Source: an uncultured Collinsella sp.
GTDB lineage: Bacteria; Actinomycetota; Coriobacteriia; Coriobacteriales; Coriobacteriaceae
DNA length: 64,000 nt
Direction of reading: 5' to 3'
Assembly (NCBI GenBank): GCA_900541745.1
Contig: UQLA01000002.1
Coordinates: 62,001-126,000, forward strand
In this document: in pieces, positions 49,721 through 58,437 of the stretch
How positions within the stretch are numbered: position 1 is the stretch's first letter
Layout of the letters: every line of letters starts with the position of its first letter
The notes under the pieces: generated by a model
Told to the model about the DNA's origin: nothing
Database searches by the model: none
The model's input: only the letters and a program-made list of their open reading frames with translations
Program-made: the position numbers and the translations under genes

Positions 49721-49855
49721 GTGCGCATTTGTGCGTATTTACGTGCGCAGGATTGCGTGACCATGCGTGTATATGCGCCATCTGCGGTTGTATTTTGACC
49801 GTTTGGCGGTTATATACGCAGAAGTACGCACATACACGCGTATTTGTGCGAATAT
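49721..49855 (+). promoter_or_regulatory. Promoter with flanking operator repeats before the oxidoreductase/DeoR operon
   Basis: TTGTAT (49788-49793) and TATATA (49811-49816) are 17 bases apart. GCATTTGTGCGTAT (49725-49738) and CGTATTTGTGCGAAT (49839-49853) share ATTTGTGCG and flank the promoter. The right site also forms an inverted repeat, CGCACATAC with GTATTTGTGCG. They are good candidates for binding of the DeoR protein encoded downstream. Confidence 0.6.
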
Positions 49856-49900
49856 ATAGCTGTCAGAATTGAAAGACTTTTCACGACGCAGGAGGCATTC

Positions 49901-50980
49901 ATGGCAGATTCCAAGCAGGTTCCACTCGACTCCGCGGCAGCCGCAAAGGCGGCGTTTGCCTCGGTCCAGGATCAGCCGTTCCCCGATGATATCTTTACGG
50001 CCCCCGAGCTCCGCTGGGCCGTGATCGGGTGCGGCGTTATCGCCAACCAAATGGCCCAGTCCCTCGCTCTGGCCGGTCGCAAGCTCGCGGGTGTCGCCAA
50101 CCGTACGCCGTCCAAGGCCCAGGCTTTTGCCGAGCAGTATGGCGTCGAAAAGGTGTACGAGACGGCTGAGGACCTCTACGCCGATCCGGACATCGACGCC
50201 GTCTATATCACCACGCCGCACAACACGCATATCACCTATCTGCGTGCCGCGCTGGCTGCCGGCAAGCACGTGCTCTGCGAGAAGGCCATTACCCTCAGCT
50301 CTGCTGAGCTCGACGAGGCCCGTGCCATCGCCGACGAGCACAACGTGGTCCTTATGGACGCCACCACGGTGCTCCACATGCCGCTGTATCAAGAGCTGCG
50401 CCGCCGCATGGATGCCGGCGAGTTTGGCCACATGAACCTCGCTCAGCTCAACTTTGGCAGCTACAAGGAGTACGGCGATCTGACCAATCGTTTCTACAAC
50501 CGTAGTCTTGCCGGCGGCGCCATGCTCGACATTGGCGTGTATGCGCTCTCCGTCATGCGCCTGTTTATGGCCAGCCAACCCGCCGAGGTCGTGTCTCTGG
50601 GCAATACCTGCGAGACTGGCGTTGACGTCGCAGGTGGCATTGTCTGCCGTAACGCCGAGCAGCAGCTGGGCGTCGTGAGCCTTACGCTCCACTCCAAACA
50701 GCCCAAGCGCTCGGTCATCAGTTTCGATAAGTGCTATATCGAGGTCAACGAGTATCCGCGCGCCGACCATGCGACCATCGTGTGGACTGCGGACGGTCAC
50801 CGTGAGGAGGTCCACGCTGGCACCGAGGCATACGCTCTGTGCTACGAGATGGCCGACCTGGAGAAGGCCGTTGCCGGCGATGATTCGAAGCGCGAGCTTC
50901 TGGACTATGCTTCTGATGTTATGGAGCTGATGACCAAGCTCCGCGCCGACTGGGGAGTCGTGTACCCCGAGGAGGAGTAA
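49901..50980 (+). CDS. Gfo/Idh/MocA-family oxidoreductase
   Basis: This 359-residue NAD(P)-dependent enzyme oxidises or reduces a sugar, inositol or related polyol. The Rossmann motif is in WAVIGCGVIANQMAQSL near residue 39, and HVLCEKAIT is the cofactor/substrate loop (Glu-Lys, with Ala in place of the usual Pro). GGAMLDIGVYAL near residue 205 holds the usual catalytic region, where an Asp and a later Tyr/His vary. GCAGGAGG precedes the ATG. It is followed after 3 bases by a DeoR regulator. Confidence 0.9.
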   Translation: MADSKQVPLDSAAAAKAAFASVQDQPFPDDIFTAPELRWAVIGCGVIANQMAQSLALAGRKLAGVANRTPSKAQAFAEQYGVEKVYETAEDLYADPDIDAVYITTPHNTHITYLRAALAAGKHVLCEKAITLSSAELDEARAIADEHNVVLMDATTVLHMPLYQELRRRMDAGEFGHMNLAQLNFGSYKEYGDLTNRFYNRSLAGGAMLDIGVYALSVMRLFMASQPAEVVSLGNTCETGVDVAGGIVCRNAEQQLGVVSLTLHSKQPKRSVISFDKCYIEVNEYPRADHATIVWTADGHREEVHAGTEAYALCYEMADLEKAVAGDDSKRELLDYASDVMELMTKLRADWGVVYPEEE

Positions 50981-50983
50981 GCG

Positions 50984-51730
50984 ATGCTTGCGGAAGATAG
51001 ACTCAACGCGATTGTGTCGATGGTGCAGCAGGCCGGCTCGGTTACCGTGCCGGAGCTTGCTGAGGCCCTGGGCGTGACGGCGTCTACCATTCGGCGCGAC
51101 CTGCAGACGCTCGACCGCGCACACCGTATCGCCAAGGTGCACGGAGGCGCGACGAGTCTGGAGCGCGCGCACGTGACGCGCGACCTGACGATCAGCGAGC
51201 GCAGCGATCTCCATAACGATGACAAGGAGCGCATCTGCGCCCGTGCGGCGGCGCTTGTGGAGCCCGAGAGCTTTGTGTATATCGATTCGGGCTCCACGAC
51301 TCTCAAGCTTATTGAGCATCTTCCGCGCCTTGAGGGCGTCACCTATGTGACTGATTCCGTGCTCCATGCTCAGCATCTCGCCCTGCGCGGCATGCACACC
51401 GTTGTGCTGGGCGGCGAGCTCAAGCCCGAGACCGAGGCACTCGTCGGTCCCGATGCCTTGGCAACTCTGGACCGCTATAACTTCAACTGCGGCTTTTGGG
51501 GTTCCAATGGCATCGCCGCCGAGCAAGGTCTCACCACTCCGGATATCGAGGAAGCGCAGGTCAAGCGTATCTCGATGCGCCACACGGCCAAACGCTTCGT
51601 AATCTCGGACGCCAGTAAATTTGGCATGGTGGCGCCCGTCAAGTTCGCGGACTTCCGCGATGCAACGATCATCACTGCGGGCGAGGTGCCCGCCAAGTAC
51701 CAGTTGATGGACAACGTCATCACGGTCTAG
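50984..51730 (+). CDS. DeoR/GlpR-family transcriptional regulator
   Basis: This 248-residue protein has the DeoR helix-turn-helix near residues 18-50 (VTVPELAEALGVTASTIRRDL). The effector domain has YIDSGSTTLKLIEHL near residue 97 and VLGGELKPETEALVGP near 140, the phosphosugar-binding fold. It is translated with the upstream oxidoreductase, so it probably senses that pathway's sugar phosphate and acts on the shared promoter. Confidence 0.93.
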   Translation: MLAEDRLNAIVSMVQQAGSVTVPELAEALGVTASTIRRDLQTLDRAHRIAKVHGGATSLERAHVTRDLTISERSDLHNDDKERICARAAALVEPESFVYIDSGSTTLKLIEHLPRLEGVTYVTDSVLHAQHLALRGMHTVVLGGELKPETEALVGPDALATLDRYNFNCGFWGSNGIAAEQGLTTPDIEEAQVKRISMRHTAKRFVISDASKFGMVAPVKFADFRDATIITAGEVPAKYQLMDNVITV

Positions 51731-51746
51731 CGATGGGACAAGGCCA

Positions 51747-51785
51747 AAACCACCACAAAGGTGCCTGTCCCCATTGTGGTGGTTT
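51747..51785. terminator. Bidirectional terminator; conserved-loop hairpin copy 5 (reverse orientation)
   Basis: AAACCACCACAA (51747-51758) pairs perfectly with TTGTGGTGGTTT (51774-51785). The loop, read on the minus strand, is TGGGGACAGGCACCT. It separates the convergent deoR and rluA genes and overlaps the rluA stop. Confidence 0.88.
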
Positions 51786-52443
51786 AGGGCTCCCAGGGGC
51801 AGGGGGCTTCGATGTGGATGTGCTCACCGGTTACGGGATGCGTGAAGGACACGCTGTGGGCATGGAGCATCAGGCCGCAGGGACGCGGCGTGCCGTAGAG
51901 CTCGTCGCCCACCAGGGGATGACGCTCGCTCGCCAGATGCACGCGGATCTGGTGTTTGCGGCCGGTGAGCAGTTCGACATCGATATACGAGCGCGTGGGC
52001 AGGCCACGACGGCTCTTAAGACGCTTGAGCACCTTCACGCGCGTTTGAGACGGCTTGCCACTGGCGCCGACGCGCATCTTGCGGCTGTCGTGACGGTCGC
52101 GGGCGATGGGCTTGTCGATGAGCTTTTCGTTCCAGTCGATCTTGCCCTCGGCGAGCGCCAGGTAGTGCTTTTCGAAAGCGTGGTCGATGACCATCTGGTC
52201 AAAGGCGGGCTGCGTCTGCTTGTCGAGCGAAAACAGCACCACGCCGGTGGTGTCGCGGTCCAGGCGGTTGAGCGGCTGCATGTCGGTCGCGGCAAAGCCG
52301 TCGCCCATCGCCAGCAGCAGGTCGCTGGCGTAGTCGGTGAGCGTGCGCTCGCCGGTGCCGTCACCGTGTACGATCATGCCGGCGGGTTTGTCGATGGCCA
52401 TGAGCCAGGCATCGCAGTAGAGGACTTGAGGTTCTTCGTTCAC
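51784..52443 (-). CDS. RluA-family RNA pseudouridine synthase
   Basis: This 219-residue enzyme converts uridine to pseudouridine in rRNA or tRNA. The catalytic Asp is in NRLDRDTTGVVLF near residue 60, and TGRKHQIRVHLA near residue 160 is the second family block. It is shorter than RluD and lacks an S4 domain. The start is a GTG at 52443 after GAAAGGC. It lies 15 bases after the U32 peptidase gene, so the two RNA-modification genes probably form one operon. Confidence 0.9.
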   Translation of the reverse strand: MNEEPQVLYCDAWLMAIDKPAGMIVHGDGTGERTLTDYASDLLLAMGDGFAATDMQPLNRLDRDTTGVVLFSLDKQTQPAFDQMVIDHAFEKHYLALAEGKIDWNEKLIDKPIARDRHDSRKMRVGASGKPSQTRVKVLKRLKSRRGLPTRSYIDVELLTGRKHQIRVHLASERHPLVGDELYGTPRPCGLMLHAHSVSFTHPVTGEHIHIEAPCPWEP

Positions 52444-52458
52444 GTGTAAGCCTTTCGG

Positions 52459-54954
52459 TTAGCTAATTCCCACAAACATGCAGCCCGAGGTGGCACCGCG
52501 TAGGCGGGCGGCCGGCTTGCGGCCGGCTTGCGCGGCCTCGACGGCGCGACGGACGCGGGCGACGGCACGACCCACCTCATCCGCCTCGAGCAGCGTTCCG
52601 TCCACCATGAAACGACGCACACCGGCATCGAGCAGCTGAGGAACCTGCGGCGTGAGGTCGATGGGGTAGGCGTCGTACAGGCGAGAGCGGCCATGGATGT
52701 CGGTACGGACGGGCATGACCTTTCCGTCGATATTCTTGAGCGAGAGCTTGCGGGCACGCAGGCGGCAGTTGGCACAATCGTGGATGCAGCCGTTGGCAAC
52801 CTGCAGAATGCAGTGCTCGCTTGTCATGACGCGCGGGCGGCCAAAGACGGTGATGCCCAGAGCCGCGGGCGCGGCGGCGCCGAGCGAGACAATCTCGTCG
52901 AGCGTGATTTCGGGCGAGAGCCAAAACGCACCGGCTCCGCGCTCGGCAAGCGCCTCCATGCAGGGCGTGTTGTGCACCGGCAGGCAAGAGCGAATTTCGG
53001 CCGTGGCGCCGGCCTGCGCGGCTACGGCGAGCTCAGAGATGTTGCCAATAGCGACCGTGGCACCGGCATTAATCCAGGGATCGACGCGCTCGTGGTCGAC
53101 GGCGCGACAGACCTCGTCGAGTACGGGCACGATACCCTGCTCAAATGCATCGGCAGGGGAGAGTCCGACAGCCTCGAGCGCATCGGTGGTCATGTAGATG
53201 TGCGTGGCGCCCTCGGCACGAGCTGCCTCGGCGACTTCGAGCGTGGTGACGGCGGCGCAGATCTGCGGCTCATCGCGGTAGTGTGCGGGCGCGGGGCGGG
53301 AATCACTGGTGACAATCGCCGGCAACTCGAGCGTTTTCGAGCGCTCCTCGTACGGCGCCAGAATGGCCTCCTCCAATGCTTTACAGGCGGCGGCGCGCAC
53401 CTTGTGCACGGCAGAGAAGCCCATACCGCAGCCGGCGTCGAGCGAAACGTCAAAGCTCGCTGCCTCAAAGGGCGAGGAGCCCATGCGGCCCACATGCTCA
53501 ACCAGGTCTGTCGCCTCAACGGCGCGGGTCTTGGCAGCCTCGACGGTAAAGCCCGTGGCCGTGGCCGCAAGCGAAGGATCATCGCAGCAGGTGAGTGTGA
53601 CAGTAAACGGCTCGCCCAGGCGCGCCACGACGGACACATCAACAGCTCGGCGGCGCAGCACATCGCGCTTGAGCGCGGCGCCGGCGGCGTCAATGGCGCG
53701 CTGGCTGCGGATGACGCGCACGCGGCAGCCCTCGGGCATGCTGCGGGGCACGCGGCACTCGATGATGTCGCCCGCGGCGGCATCATCTGCGGCAATGGTG
53801 GTCAGGAACTGGTCAAACTCGTTATCGTGGCGAAGTTCCAACAAGTCGCCCTTGCCAACGGGCTCAAACAGCTCAATGCGGGCGATGGCGGCGCGGCGAC
53901 GGCGGTCGTCGGGCTTGAGGCCGCGCACATCGCGGTTGGCCGGGCGGCTGCCCAGCACCGTGCCCACGATCTGGCCGCGGTTGTTGGAACGCTCATAGCT
54001 CATCATCTCGTCGCCCGAGGTGCCGTCCTGATAAGCGTGCGTAAAGTCGCGGTTGAAGCAGCGCTTGAGCTGACGCTGGCGGGCGGCTTCCTCGTCCTTG
54101 GCAACGGTGGCTCCGGATAGCATGTCGTCAATTTCGTGACGATACACATCAACGATGGAGTACACGTAATCGGGCGCCTTCATACGGCCCTCGAGCTTGA
54201 GCGATGCGGCGCCGGCATCATACAGACGGCGAACAAGCTGCGAAGTGTTGGTGTCGCGCGGGCATAGCGCGCGCTCGCGACCGGCAGGGGAGAGCGTGCG
54301 GCCGTTCTCGTCGATCAGCTCGTAAGGCAGGCGACAGGGCTGAGCGCACATGCCGCGGTTGGCCGAGCGGCCCGCCATGGCAAAGCTCGAAAGCAGGCAC
54401 AGGCCCGAGTAGCAAAAGCAGATGGCGCCGTGGCTAAAGACCTCCAGGTCCACGTCGGGCGCGGCACCGTGAATGGCGGCAATCTCGTCGATGGAAAGCT
54501 CGCGCGAGAGGGTCACGCGGTCGGCGCCCTGCTCGCGGCACCAAAGGGTTCCGCGGTCGTCGTGGATGTTCGCCTGGGTCGAGATATGTGTCTCGATGCC
54601 GGGCATCGTGCGCTTGACCTCAAAGAACAGGCCCCAGTCCTGGATGATGAAGGCGTCGGCGCCCAGCGTGGAGCAGCGATGGATGAGTTGCAGCGCATCG
54701 CCCATCTCGGACTGCTTGATGACGATGTTGACCGTGACATAGACGCGCGAGCCGGCCAGGTGTGCAGCACGGCAGGCTTGCTCAAAGGCCTCGTCGGTAA
54801 AGTTGGTGGCCTTGCGGCGGGCGTTGAAGCTGCCCATGCCGCAGTAGATGGCGTCTGCCCCGGCGGCGAGTGCGGCGGCAAAGGGCTCGGGCCCTCCGGC
54901 GGGCGCCAAAAGCTCGGGTCTGCGGTTGGTGGTTCGACTGGCGATTGCGGTCAT
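52459..54954 (-). CDS. U32-family peptidase-like protein (RlhA/TrhP type)
   Basis: This 831-residue protein belongs to the U32 family, whose studied members add hydroxyl groups to 23S rRNA (RlhA) or tRNA (TrhP). It opens with PELLAPAGGPEPFAAALAAGADAIYCG near residue 13 (landmark LAPAGG), then VYVTVNIVIK, LEVFSHGAICFCYSGLCLLS and GGRSANRG-like residues with MCAQPCRLPY near residue 205; these cysteines are the presumed Fe-S ligands. C-terminal CIHDCANCRLR is a further Cys cluster. A middle DUF3656-like region explains the length. GAAAGGCAGG precedes the ATG. Confidence 0.88.
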   Translation of the reverse strand: MTAIASRTTNRRPELLAPAGGPEPFAAALAAGADAIYCGMGSFNARRKATNFTDEAFEQACRAAHLAGSRVYVTVNIVIKQSEMGDALQLIHRCSTLGADAFIIQDWGLFFEVKRTMPGIETHISTQANIHDDRGTLWCREQGADRVTLSRELSIDEIAAIHGAAPDVDLEVFSHGAICFCYSGLCLLSSFAMAGRSANRGMCAQPCRLPYELIDENGRTLSPAGRERALCPRDTNTSQLVRRLYDAGAASLKLEGRMKAPDYVYSIVDVYRHEIDDMLSGATVAKDEEAARQRQLKRCFNRDFTHAYQDGTSGDEMMSYERSNNRGQIVGTVLGSRPANRDVRGLKPDDRRRRAAIARIELFEPVGKGDLLELRHDNEFDQFLTTIAADDAAAGDIIECRVPRSMPEGCRVRVIRSQRAIDAAGAALKRDVLRRRAVDVSVVARLGEPFTVTLTCCDDPSLAATATGFTVEAAKTRAVEATDLVEHVGRMGSSPFEAASFDVSLDAGCGMGFSAVHKVRAAACKALEEAILAPYEERSKTLELPAIVTSDSRPAPAHYRDEPQICAAVTTLEVAEAARAEGATHIYMTTDALEAVGLSPADAFEQGIVPVLDEVCRAVDHERVDPWINAGATVAIGNISELAVAAQAGATAEIRSCLPVHNTPCMEALAERGAGAFWLSPEITLDEIVSLGAAAPAALGITVFGRPRVMTSEHCILQVANGCIHDCANCRLRARKLSLKNIDGKVMPVRTDIHGRSRLYDAYPIDLTPQVPQLLDAGVRRFMVDGTLLEADEVGRAVARVRRAVEAAQAGRKPAARLRGATSGCMFVGIS

Positions 54955-55058
54955 ATCCTGCCTTTCAAAATGCTCAGATATTCAAAAGTATAGTGGTGCT
55001 GTTGCGGCGGACGAGCCCTGTGGCCCAAGCAGGATAAAGTCTTCAGCAGCCCTTGCAG

Positions 55059-55127
55059 CAAAAATGATCCGTTTCCCTCCGTCCCCTATGGATCGCCTGA
55101 TCCGATGGGGACGGAGGGAAACGGATC
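55059..55127. repeat. Inverted repeat with a direct-repeat partner across ridA
   Basis: A perfect 21-base stem (55066-55086 with 55107-55127) begins GATCCGTTTCCCTCCGTCCC and holds an inner GGATC/GATCC hairpin. The left arm with its AAAAAT lead (55059-55086) is repeated, with one difference, at 55789-55815 after ridA. Confidence 0.88.
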
Positions 55128-55214
55128 CTTTTGAGCTTCACCGTCCGGTCGTGCCGTTCAGCGGCCGACAGGCGCCGTTGGGCGATAAATTATTCTCGCA
55201 ACGTGATAATAATC

Positions 55215-55243
55215 TTGCATCGCGCAGAAACCTTGAGTACTAT
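55215..55243 (+). promoter_or_regulatory. Promoter of ridA
   Basis: TTGCAT (55215-55220) and TACTAT (55238-55243) are 17 bases apart, 89 bases before the ridA start. The rest of the 55128-55331 gap shows no gene. Confidence 0.65.
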
Positions 55244-55331
55244 CCAAATCAAGCGCGGTGTTCAGACCGAATTGTGCCTCCCGGTGTGAACGCCGCGCTC
55301 ACGCTCTCTATCTGATCGTAAGGAGAAAAAC

Positions 55332-55709
55332 ATGAGCAAGACCGTCGTGTCTTCCGATAACGCACCTGCAGCCATCGGCCCGTATTCCCCCGGCATCCAG
55401 ACCGGCAACATGGTGTTCCTGTCCGGCCAGCTGGGCATCGACCCCGCAACCGGCAAGATGCCCGAGGGCGTCGAGGCCCAGGCTAAGCAGTCCCTTGCTA
55501 ACGTCGAGGCTCTACTGACCGCTGCCGGCGCCACCTTTGCCGATGTCGTCAAGACCACGGTCTACCTGGCCGACATCGCCGACTTCGCTGCCGTGAACGA
55601 GATCTACGCTTCCAAGTTCGAGGCTCCGTTCCCCGCGCGCAGTGCTTTCCAGGTTGCCGCTCTTCCGTCTGGCGGTCTGGTCGAGATCGAGGTCGTCGCC
55701 GCTCTCTAA
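55332..55709 (+). CDS. ridA: RidA-family reactive imine/enamine deaminase
   Basis: This 125-residue trimeric protein hydrolyses reactive imines such as 2-aminoacrylate formed by PLP enzymes. AIGPYSPGIQTGNMVFLSGQLG, with the substrate Gly/Tyr positions, and KTTVYLADIADFAAVNEIY are typical; the active Arg lies in FPARSAFQVAALP near residue 104. AAGGAGAAAA precedes the ATG. It is a single-gene transcript. Confidence 0.93.
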   Translation: MSKTVVSSDNAPAAIGPYSPGIQTGNMVFLSGQLGIDPATGKMPEGVEAQAKQSLANVEALLTAAGATFADVVKTTVYLADIADFAAVNEIYASKFEAPFPARSAFQVAALPSGGLVEIEVVAAL

Positions 55710-55740
55710 GGTGTTGGCAACAACTAAACATGACATGCAA

Positions 55741-55774
55741 AAAGACCCTGTAGTGCGAGCTGCAGGGTCTTTTG
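55741..55774 (+). terminator. Intrinsic terminator after ridA
   Basis: AAAGACCCTG pairs with CAGGGTCTTT around a 13-base loop, followed by T residues. Confidence 0.9.
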
Positions 55775-55827
55775 TCAAGCGATGCGACAAAAATGATCCG
55801 TTTCCCTCTGTCCCCAAGGGATAACGT

Positions 55828-56484
55828 TTAGCCTTCCTTGCGGACTTTTTGCAGGTAGCGGTAGACGCTGGGCTCCGAGATGCCCAGCGCGGTGGCGGCA
55901 CAGGCCACGGCGCCCTTGAGCATGAACACCCCGTTGCCGTTGAGGTGGCGAATGACGTCCACGCGGTCGCTCTGACCAAGCGACGCTACATCCAGCCCGC
56001 GCGCGCTCAGCAACTCGGAAATACTGCGGTCGATGAGCTCCTGGGTGGACTCCGAAAGACTTTCGACCTCGATAGACGCGGGCTCTGCCTGCCTTGGCAC
56101 AGCGTCGAAGCACGCCATGAGCTGCTGCGCCATGGCGTTGATGGAACGGACCGTGGAAAGATCGGTGTTGACGCAGAGCATACCGACAATCTCGTCATTC
56201 TCACGGATAAAGTACGTCGCCGACTCCAACGTCTTGCCACCGGCGCCGCGCCCCTCGTAGCCCGTAATAAACGGCAGGTCGCGATACTTGGCGTCGTGCA
56301 TGATCTTGAGTGCCAGATCGGTGGCGGGACCGCCGACCTTGCGGCCGCTCACGATGCCGTTGCGAATATCGACGATGGCGTGGTCGGGATCCGAGAAATC
56401 GTGCAGGACGATCTCGCTGTTCTTACCGAGTATCTGCTCCAGGAAATCGACCATCGGCAAAAAGCGACGTACGGTCTCGTTCAC
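55828..56484 (-). CDS. YheO-like PAS-domain transcriptional regulator
   Basis: This 218-residue protein has an N-terminal YheO-type PAS domain (about 8-120; FLEQILGKNSEIVLHDFSDP and ITGYEGRGAGGKTLESATYF are landmarks) and a C-terminal helix-turn-helix near residues 190-215 (GAVACAATALGISEPSVYRYL). The GTG at 56484 follows AAAGGAG by 6 bases and gives the family length; the frame is open further upstream without a ribosome site. It diverges from the purine permease, so it is a candidate regulator of the purine module. Confidence 0.85.
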   Translation of the reverse strand: MNETVRRFLPMVDFLEQILGKNSEIVLHDFSDPDHAIVDIRNGIVSGRKVGGPATDLALKIMHDAKYRDLPFITGYEGRGAGGKTLESATYFIRENDEIVGMLCVNTDLSTVRSINAMAQQLMACFDAVPRQAEPASIEVESLSESTQELIDRSISELLSARGLDVASLGQSDRVDVIRHLNGNGVFMLKGAVACAATALGISEPSVYRYLQKVRKEG

Positions 56485-56724
56485 GGGCAACTCCTTTGGG
56501 TGAAATCCAATGCCCTGAGGGCGTTCATAACAATTTTTTATCATGGTAACACGCTGCTCATCATCTCGTATATCCGCAGGTACATTGCGTAATACAGACG
56601 AACGGTAGAAATTTGGCGGTAAACGGTCGACCAAAAGAAAAGTTAGATGTTATTTTGAACAGACACATTCCTGACCTGCGGAAATGTGTTATCTCAGCTG
56701 AAGAATAGTCTGATAACAAAAAAT

Positions 56725-56753
56725 TATTATTGAGAATGAGAATCATCTTTAAT
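56725..56753 (+). promoter_or_regulatory. Promoter of the purine permease gene with Fur-like box
   Basis: TTATTG (56725-56730) and TAATAC (56748-56753) are 17 bases apart. Between and over them GAGAATGAGAATCATCTTT (56730-56748) equals the classical 19-base Fur box at 14 positions by my count. The rest of the 361-base divergent region (56485-56845) shows no gene. Confidence 0.5.
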
Positions 56754-56845
56754 ACGATATGCAACGAAGGCACAACCTCAACCCCGCACTGCGTCACAAT
56801 AGAGCGTTAGATGCGAAAACAACTATTTCGAGGATTGGTGGTCAA

Positions 56846-58240
56846 ATGACCCAGGAGACGGTTACGAACGGCACTGAAGCCCTGTTCACTCGCGAAGGCA
56901 TGCCGCCCGTTAAGGAAATGATCCCGTGTGCCCTTCAGCACGTACTGGCATCGTTTGCCGGCATTATTACCCCGGCGGTCATCATGGCCGGCGTCTACGG
57001 CTTTAATAGCCAGCAGAGCACCGACATCATTCAGGTTGCACTCATTCTTTCGGCAATCGACACGGCCCTTCAGGCCTTCGCTCCCTTCCGTCGCATCGGC
57101 GGCGGCCTGCCCATCGTCATGGGCGTTTCGTTCGCGTTCCTGCCGGCCCTGCAGGCCATGGGTGCCTCGGGCTTTAGCTTTGGTGCGCTGCTGGGCGGCG
57201 AGATCGTTGGCGGTGCCGTCGCGGTCATCTTTGGTCTGGCCTACAGCAAGATCAAGTGGCTGTTCCCGCCCGTCGTGACCGGTACGGTCATCTTCTCCAT
57301 TGGCGTCTCTCTCTATCCCACGGCCGTCAAGTACATGGCCGGCGGCATGGGCACGCCGCTGTGGGGTACCCCGCAGGCCTGGTGCGTTGCTCTTATCACC
57401 TTCGCCGTGGTCTTTGCGCTCGCCAACTTTGGCAAGGGCACGCTCAAGCTGGGCTCCGTATTCTTTGGCATGATCGTCGGCATGATCGTTTCGATTCCCT
57501 TTGGCATGATCGACTTCTCCAGTGTCGCCACCGCCCAGGTCTTCGCCCTTCCCAAGCTCATGCCCTACGCGCTCGAGTTTGATCCCGAGGTCTGCATTAC
57601 CCTCGCCGTCGTGTTCCCCATGGTCGCCATCCAAGTTATCGGCGACGTCTCCGCTGCCTGCCTGGGCTCCATCGACCGTATGCCCACCGAGCGCGAGCTC
57701 TCCGGTGCCATCGTGTCCCAGGGCCTCACCTCTATGGTCGGCGGCCTGCTGGGCGGTCTTCCCACCAGCGCCCTTGGCCAGAACGTGGGCATCATCTGCT
57801 CCAACAAGGTCGTCAACAAGTGGGTCTTTGTGATCATCGCGGCCGTCTTTGCCATCGCCGGCCTGTTCCCGCAGCTCTCTGCCGTCCTTTCCGCTATCCC
57901 GCAGCCTGTCATCGGCGGCGCGACCGTCGGCGTCTTTGGCACCATCACCATGAACGGTGTGCGCATGTTCACCCGCGAGGGTCTCACGCAGCGCACCACC
58001 ACCATCGTCGGCACCTCTGTCGTCTTTGGCCTGGGTATCTGGATGGCCAGCGGTTGCCTTGCCGGCGAGGGTATGCCCACCTGGGTGTCCACCGTCATCG
58101 GCTCCAACGCTGTGACCCCCACCGCCATCATGGCCATCGTGCTCAACCTGATCCTTCCGCAGACGCCGGTCGTGGCTCAGCACATCGATGCCGCCAAGGA
58201 TGCCGCTGTGGATCTGGTCCTGCCCGAGAGCAAGAAGTAA
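56846..58240 (+). CDS. NCS2-family nucleobase:cation symporter (xanthine/uracil permease type)
   Basis: This 464-residue membrane protein with about 12-14 segments imports a purine or pyrimidine base. It shows QHVLASFAGIITPAVIMAG near residue 30, GVSFAFLPALQAMG near 93, the substrate-binding Glu-like region QVIGDVSAACLGSIDRMP near 263, GLPTSALGQNVGIICSNKV near 305 (the NAT signature QN-x-G) and IPQPVIGGATVGVFGTI near 350. The downstream xanthine dehydrogenase makes xanthine, hypoxanthine or urate the likely substrate. The ATG at 56846 follows GGATTGGTGG. Confidence 0.9.
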   Translation: MTQETVTNGTEALFTREGMPPVKEMIPCALQHVLASFAGIITPAVIMAGVYGFNSQQSTDIIQVALILSAIDTALQAFAPFRRIGGGLPIVMGVSFAFLPALQAMGASGFSFGALLGGEIVGGAVAVIFGLAYSKIKWLFPPVVTGTVIFSIGVSLYPTAVKYMAGGMGTPLWGTPQAWCVALITFAVVFALANFGKGTLKLGSVFFGMIVGMIVSIPFGMIDFSSVATAQVFALPKLMPYALEFDPEVCITLAVVFPMVAIQVIGDVSAACLGSIDRMPTERELSGAIVSQGLTSMVGGLLGGLPTSALGQNVGIICSNKVVNKWVFVIIAAVFAIAGLFPQLSAVLSAIPQPVIGGATVGVFGTITMNGVRMFTREGLTQRTTTIVGTSVVFGLGIWMASGCLAGEGMPTWVSTVIGSNAVTPTAIMAIVLNLILPQTPVVAQHIDAAKDAAVDLVLPESKK

Positions 58241-58437
58241 CCAATATCGGTGCTATTCGCCGGCGGACGCATCGCCTCGTCCGCCGGCGCCATGCGGCGC
58301 CAAGCCGCACTTCAAAGGGCTTGTCCCTTTGGTGAAGCGTTGACGGGAGAGGGCCCGTTTCCGGTGTAGGCCGGCGCTTCGCACTTCCGCCATGTCAGAG
58401 GTGTCAAACCCCGCCCCTGATGTTGAAGGGAGCATTT

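Noticed and set aside
56807..58183. A 458-codon minus-strand frame opposite the NCS2 permease
   Set aside because: The translation is rich in Asp, Gly and His repeats typical of reversed membrane-protein codons; it is not a gene.
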